From Acidobacteriaceae bacterium (GTDB taxonomy: Bacteria; Acidobacteriota; Terriglobia; Terriglobales; Acidobacteriaceae), in assembly GCA_003165095.1 (NCBI GenBank), contig PLSH01000166.1:23719-32604 (forward strand): a stretch of DNA of 8,886 bases, read 5' to 3'. Shown piece by piece: positions 6,323-8,886 of this stretch. The notes beneath the pieces were generated by a model. It worked only from the letters and a program-made list of their open reading frames with translations. It did no database searches and was not told the DNA's origin. The number at the start of each line of letters is the position of its first letter. Within the stretch, counting starts at the first letter, position 1. The position numbers and the translations under genes are program-made.

Positions 6323-7951
6323 CTAGTAGCCCGATTCAAACACCAGCGCAGCCGCGCCTTGTACGCCGGCGAGTTGTCCTGCCTTGGCAGCGAGCACCTG
6401 GGGCTGGCGCTTTGCTCCGAAGTGCAGGAGCTTTGCCACCTGCTCTTGCAGGGCGGGAACGAACTGCGCGTAATCCTCAATAAGACCACCTGAGAGGAGC
6501 ACGGCCTGGGGATCGACGAGGTTGAAGAGATTGGCGATTCCCTCAGCCAGGTATCCAGACAGAACCGCGTAGGCTTTTTGCGCGGCGGCATCGCCCTGGC
6601 GTGCGAGTTGGTTGATTCTCAGGGCAAGGGCTGCGTCGTCGATGGTGCTCTCGGGGACGGCCCCGCCGTGTTCGCGGTATTCGCGGAGCAGTGCGGCGGT
6701 GGAGACATAGGCTTCCAGGCAGCCGTTACGGCCACAGTTGCAGGGCCGTCCGCCGGCGCGGATCACATGGTGCCCGATGGTCCCGGCAAAGCCGTGCTGT
6801 CCGCGCAGCAGTTTACCTTCGGCTACGATGCCGCCGCCGACGCCCGTGCCAATGGTGATGACCACAAAATCGGAGAGGCCGCGGCCAAGGCCGAAGTGCA
6901 GTTCCGAAAGCACGGCAGCCTGTGCATCGTTTACGACGAAGACCGGCAGATGAAAGCGTTCCTCGGCAAAACCGCGCAGTTGGAAACCAGTCCACCCAGG
7001 AAGATTGTCGGTTGCGGCGAAGATGCTTCCATCGCGACGATCGACGGCGCCCGCAGTGGCGATGCCAAGCCCCCGCGGCTCGATGTGCCTGTCGCCGCAG
7101 GCCCTCAGCACCTGTTCGACAGCCTGGACCAGTCCGGCTGCGATGGCGTCGCGACCACTCCCCGCGCCGGTGGGCGTCTTGGCAGGAAAGCAAACCTCTC
7201 CGCTCCGCTGCACCAGGCCGGCCTTGATGGAGGTGCCCCCGATATCGACGCCAATGGCAGGAGCCGAGGAGGCGGATTGCTCAACAGCATGCGCAAACCT
7301 GGCGGCGATGTATCCGGGGCGGGTGATGGCCGAGCCGACGATGACGCACCAGGCCCCACCGGCGATAGCGCGGCGCGCCTCTTCGGGAGTGGAGATATGC
7401 CCCTCGGCCATGATTGGGACATCGAGCTGTTGCGCCAATTGCGCGAGCAGGGTCCAACTGAAGCTGTGATTGTCGCGGGTGCGCTCAGTGTATCCGTTCA
7501 GGGTGGTGCCCACGCAGTCGGCGCCGGCCGCGGCCGCGGCCAACGCCTCATCGAGGGTGGCGATGTCGGCCATGATGGGCAGGTGCAGCTCCTGGTGAAT
7601 TCGCTGGATGAGTTCCTGCCAATGGTCGCCATCGGGCCAGGCGCGATCGGTACAATCGAGAGCTATGATGGAGGCGCCGGCAGCGGCCAAGGCGGCGGCG
7701 GCGGCGAAATCGGGCGTGATGCGCGGTCCCGCAGGGCCATACCGCTTCTGGATGCCGATGATGGGCAGCTTTGTATCCTGCCGGATAGCCGCTATATGTT
7801 CCGCGCTGTTGAGGCGCAGGCCGGCGGCCCCTCCGCCAACCGCGGCCATTGCGATGCGGTGAATGGCGTTGGTGTCGTCCAAAGGATCGCCGGGGGAAGC
7901 CTGGCATGAAACGATCAATCTTCCTTTCAACTGGTCAAATGTCGCGAACAT
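6323..7951 (-). CDS. nanEK: Bifunctional N-acetylmannosamine-6-phosphate 2-epimerase / N-acetylmannosamine kinase
   Basis: A 542-residue cytoplasmic fusion. Residues 1-~222 are NanE, a TIM-barrel epimerase converting ManNAc-6-P to GlcNAc-6-P. Family residues are in place: Arg46 (GLRLNS), Lys69 in IIGIQKR, the RITP segment, LDCTDRAWP, Asp129 in MADIATLDE and Glu183 in IMAEGHI, a constant +3 offset from Arg43, Lys66, Asp126 and Glu180 of Clostridium perfringens NanE as I recall them. After a linker of about 10 residues (SASSAPA) comes a full ROK kinase: DIGGT (236-240), catalytic Asp342 in VVNDAQAA, GTGVGGG (368-374), TIGHH (391-395), zinc motif CNCGRNGC (Cys404, 406, 411) and Glu413. NDAQAA and the lack of Glu in the usual E-x-G-H motif (Thr391 here, His in E. 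coli NanK) favour ManNAc kinase over glucokinase. The order lets the kinase product feed the epimerase. The ATG at 7951 has GGGAG 5 nt upstream; the longer open frame to 8035 crosses the promoter. Bifunctional NanE/NanK proteins are known in other bacteria, so the fusion is not new. Confidence 0.93.
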   Translation of the reverse strand: MFATFDQLKGRLIVSCQASPGDPLDDTNAIHRIAMAAVGGGAAGLRLNSAEHIAAIRQDTKLPIIGIQKRYGPAGPRITPDFAAAAALAAAGASIIALDCTDRAWPDGDHWQELIQRIHQELHLPIMADIATLDEALAAAAAGADCVGTTLNGYTERTRDNHSFSWTLLAQLAQQLDVPIMAEGHISTPEEARRAIAGGAWCVIVGSAITRPGYIAARFAHAVEQSASSAPAIGVDIGGTSIKAGLVQRSGEVCFPAKTPTGAGSGRDAIAAGLVQAVEQVLRACGDRHIEPRGLGIATAGAVDRRDGSIFAATDNLPGWTGFQLRGFAEERFHLPVFVVNDAQAAVLSELHFGLGRGLSDFVVITIGTGVGGGIVAEGKLLRGQHGFAGTIGHHVIRAGGRPCNCGRNGCLEAYVSTAALLREYREHGGAVPESTIDDAALALRINQLARQGDAAAQKAYAVLSGYLAEGIANLFNLVDPQAVLLSGGLIEDYAQFVPALQEQVAKLLHFGAKRQPQVLAAKAGQLAGVQGAAALVFESGY

Positions 7952-7956
7952 TACAT

Positions 7957-7961
7957 CTCCC
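7957..7961 (-). promoter_or_regulatory. Ribosome binding site deciding the nanEK start
   Basis: GGGAG on the minus strand, 5 nt before the ATG at 7951. It supports MFATFDQLKG as the N terminus, which matches where NanE proteins normally begin, over the upstream ATG at 8035. Confidence 0.7.
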
Positions 7962-7992
7962 TGTTTTGCAAGCGTGGCAGACGGACGGCAGT

Positions 7993-8020
7993 TTGCCTTT
8001 CGATTGCCAACCTGTATTAT
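7993..8020 (+). promoter_or_regulatory. Candidate sigma70-type promoter for the RhaT-family gene
   Basis: Plus strand: TTGCCT (7993-7998) as -35 and TATTAT (8015-8020) as -10, with a 16-nt spacer. Transcription would start near 8027 and leave a leader of about 135 nt before the ATG at 8162. It sits back to back with the nanEK promoter candidate, so one regulator could control both. Its reality is uncertain because the leader is long. Confidence 0.4.
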
Positions 8021-8050
8021 TGTATAGCCTACCATGGTATTGGCAGGTAA
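8021..8050 (-). promoter_or_regulatory. Candidate sigma70-type promoter for nanEK
   Basis: Minus strand: TTACCT (8050-8045) as -35 and TATACA (8026-8021) as -10, with an 18-nt spacer, would start transcription near 8014 and give a leader of about 60 nt. It lies in the only AT-rich patch of the intergenic region. The -35 match is moderate, and the call rests on sequence appearance alone. Confidence 0.45.
8030..8039. promoter_or_regulatory. Perfect 10-bp palindrome TACCATGGTA, candidate operator
   Basis: A perfect inverted repeat inside the spacer of the nanEK promoter candidate and just after the predicted plus-strand start. It is flanked by TGCCAA (8005-8010) and TTGGCA (8040-8045), a wider inverted pair. 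This is a suitable place for a repressor to block both promoters, but such a short palindrome can occur by chance in 200 bp. Confidence 0.35.
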
Positions 8051-8079
8051 TTGAGCAAATGGGTTGGGCCTGAGCGACA

Positions 8080-8090
8080 GAACCTGGTTC
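8080..8090. promoter_or_regulatory. Interrupted palindrome GAACC-T-GGTTC
   Basis: A perfect 5-bp inverted repeat around one central base, in the presumed 5' leader of the RhaT-family gene. It could be a second operator or part of a leader hairpin. No T-run follows, so it is not an intrinsic terminator. Weak evidence. Confidence 0.25.
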
Positions 8091-8161
8091 CGGCAGAACA
8101 GCGGGGAGCGCGCAATAGGGCAGCCAACAGACCCTGGGCTCGGGGTGGAACGGACGCGAAA

Positions 8162-8886
8162 ATGAACAGCATACTTGTTGCCGGGGCACTCCTGGCGATT
8201 CTGTCGGGCATGATGAATGGAAGTTTTACCCTTCCGATGCGGTTTCTGGGACGGTGGGAATGGGAAAACGTATGGTGCCTGTTCATCGTGGTTTCATGCC
8301 TGCTGATGCCGGCCGCGATCGTGAGCGTAATTGCGCCGCAGAGCTGGGCGATTATCGCCCACGCGCCCGCGCACGCCGTATGGATTGCAGTCCTGACGGG
8401 TTTTGCGTGGGGGTTTGGGGCGTTGCTGTTCGGCCAGAGCGTGAGCGCAATCGGCATTTCGCTGGCCAACACGCTGGTGTTGGCAATCAGCTCGGCGCTG
8501 GGTTCTCTGCTGCCCATGGTACTTCTGGCCCCTCAGAAATTGCTGAGCCCAACAGGCGAGAGAATCCTGATCGCGGTGGCGGTAGAACTTGCAGGCTTTG
8601 CGCTGTGCGGCTGGGCGGGCCGAATGCGCGAGCGGGCTGCCGGCGTGGACTCAGAGAGGGGCGGTATGGTGGGCCACGCGCGCCCGGTTGGCGTGGCTCT
8701 GCTGATGGCGGCAGGATCGGGCGTGTTGTCGGCAGTGTTCAATATCGGGTTTTCCCTGGCGCACCCCATCGCCGACTATGGCCGCGCCGCCGGGCTGAGC
8801 GAGTTTTCCAGCACCAATCTGATCTGGTGGATCATGCTGGCTGCGGGTTCGCTGGCCAACCTGGGATTCTGCTTTTACCTGTTCCG
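8162..8886 (+). CDS. RhaT-family sugar/proton symporter (5' part, cut by window end)
   Basis: The frame is open to the window edge; 241 complete codons are visible, against ~340 in E. coli RhaT. This is a multi-helix inner-membrane protein of the drug/metabolite transporter superfamily. Matches to RhaT by eye: LPMRFLGRWEWENVW near residue 25 (E. coli has APFKKVKKWSWETMW), GFAWGFGALLFG at ~80-91 (MWGIGNINYG), LAGFALCGWAGRMRER at ~143-158 (IGVGIVTRAGQLKER), and SLANLGFCFYL at the right edge (IINLGFCF). The ATG at 8162 is the first in the frame; upstream only CTG and TTG codons occur before the stop at 8048. Its RBS is weak (GGTGGA at 8144-8149, or CGGAC nearer the ATG). Family knowledge says L-rhamnose uptake, but no rhamnose catabolic gene is visible and the gene is divergent from nanEK, so another sugar is possible. 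Confidence 0.85.
   Translation, partial: MNSILVAGALLAILSGMMNGSFTLPMRFLGRWEWENVWCLFIVVSCLLMPAAIVSVIAPQSWAIIAHAPAHAVWIAVLTGFAWGFGALLFGQSVSAIGISLANTLVLAISSALGSLLPMVLLAPQKLLSPTGERILIAVAVELAGFALCGWAGRMRERAAGVDSERGGMVGHARPVGVALLMAAGSGVLSAVFNIGFSLAHPIADYGRAAGLSEFSSTNLIWWIMLAAGSLANLGFCFYLF

Noticed and set aside
6235..6591. N-terminal extension of the DUF4434 gene to an ATG at 6591
   Set aside because: It would overlap the 3' end of nanEK in another frame and bury the signal peptide; the GGAGG before 6234 marks the true start.
6578..7909. A 443-codon open frame on the plus strand opposite nanEK
   Set aside because: It is an antisense shadow of a GC-rich gene with strong family matches; the translation is Gly/Ala/Asp-rich with no recognisable domain.
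7952..8035. N-terminal extension of nanEK to the ATG at 8035
   Set aside because: It crosses the AT-rich promoter-like island and adds residues not found in NanE; the RBS lies directly before 7951.

Overview
The window is GC-rich (roughly 58-60% by eye), tightly packed and fully chromosomal in character: no RNA gene, mobile element, CRISPR array or prophage gene is visible. The mix of a GH-A-like hydrolase with a beta-galactosidase trimerisation-like tail, an FHS-family sugar permease, a DUF4434 exported protein, a RhaT-type transporter and frequent GTG starts suggests a polysaccharide-degrading Gram-negative bacterium. Acidobacteriota (Terriglobia) is my best guess, but this is inference; no rRNA or other phylogenetic marker is present.

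Layout. (1) Positions 1-4801, plus strand: a compact operon of four genes. It starts with the 3' part of a glycoside hydrolase (1-1512), then a ROK-family sugar kinase (1503-2471, GTG start inside the hydrolase's last codons), a double-SIS-domain GlmS-isomerase-like protein (2468-3520, GTGA overlap) and an FHS-type MFS sugar transporter (3542-4801). (2) Positions 4834-7951, minus strand, converging on the first operon with only 32 bp between stop codons: nanEK (6323-7951), a fusion of ManNAc-6-phosphate 2-epimerase and ManNAc kinase, followed 88 bp downstream by an exported DUF4434 TIM-barrel protein (4834-6234). (3) Positions 7952-8161: a 210-bp divergent control region with an AT-rich island carrying overlapping back-to-back promoter-like sequences and two short palindromes. 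(4) Position 8162 to the right edge, plus strand: a RhaT-family sugar/proton symporter, cut by the window end.

How the genes work together (inference from families): the hydrolase and DUF4434 protein would act on glycans outside the cytoplasm, and the two transporters would bring in released sugars. The NanK domain would phosphorylate ManNAc and the NanE domain would convert ManNAc-6-P to GlcNAc-6-P. The ROK kinase would supply GlcNAc-6-P (or another hexose/hexosamine phosphate) directly. The SIS protein, which keeps most GlmS isomerase catalytic residues, would turn GlcN-6-P into Fru-6-P plus ammonia (NagB-II type). The deacetylase NagA, the sialate lyase NanA and any dedicated regulator are not in this window. 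The picture is an amino-sugar (GlcNAc/ManNAc, possibly sialic-acid-derived) utilisation locus. I see no strong evidence of a wholly undescribed system; the most notable points are the arrangement, the paralogous ROK domains, the uncharacterised exported protein and the shared promoter region.
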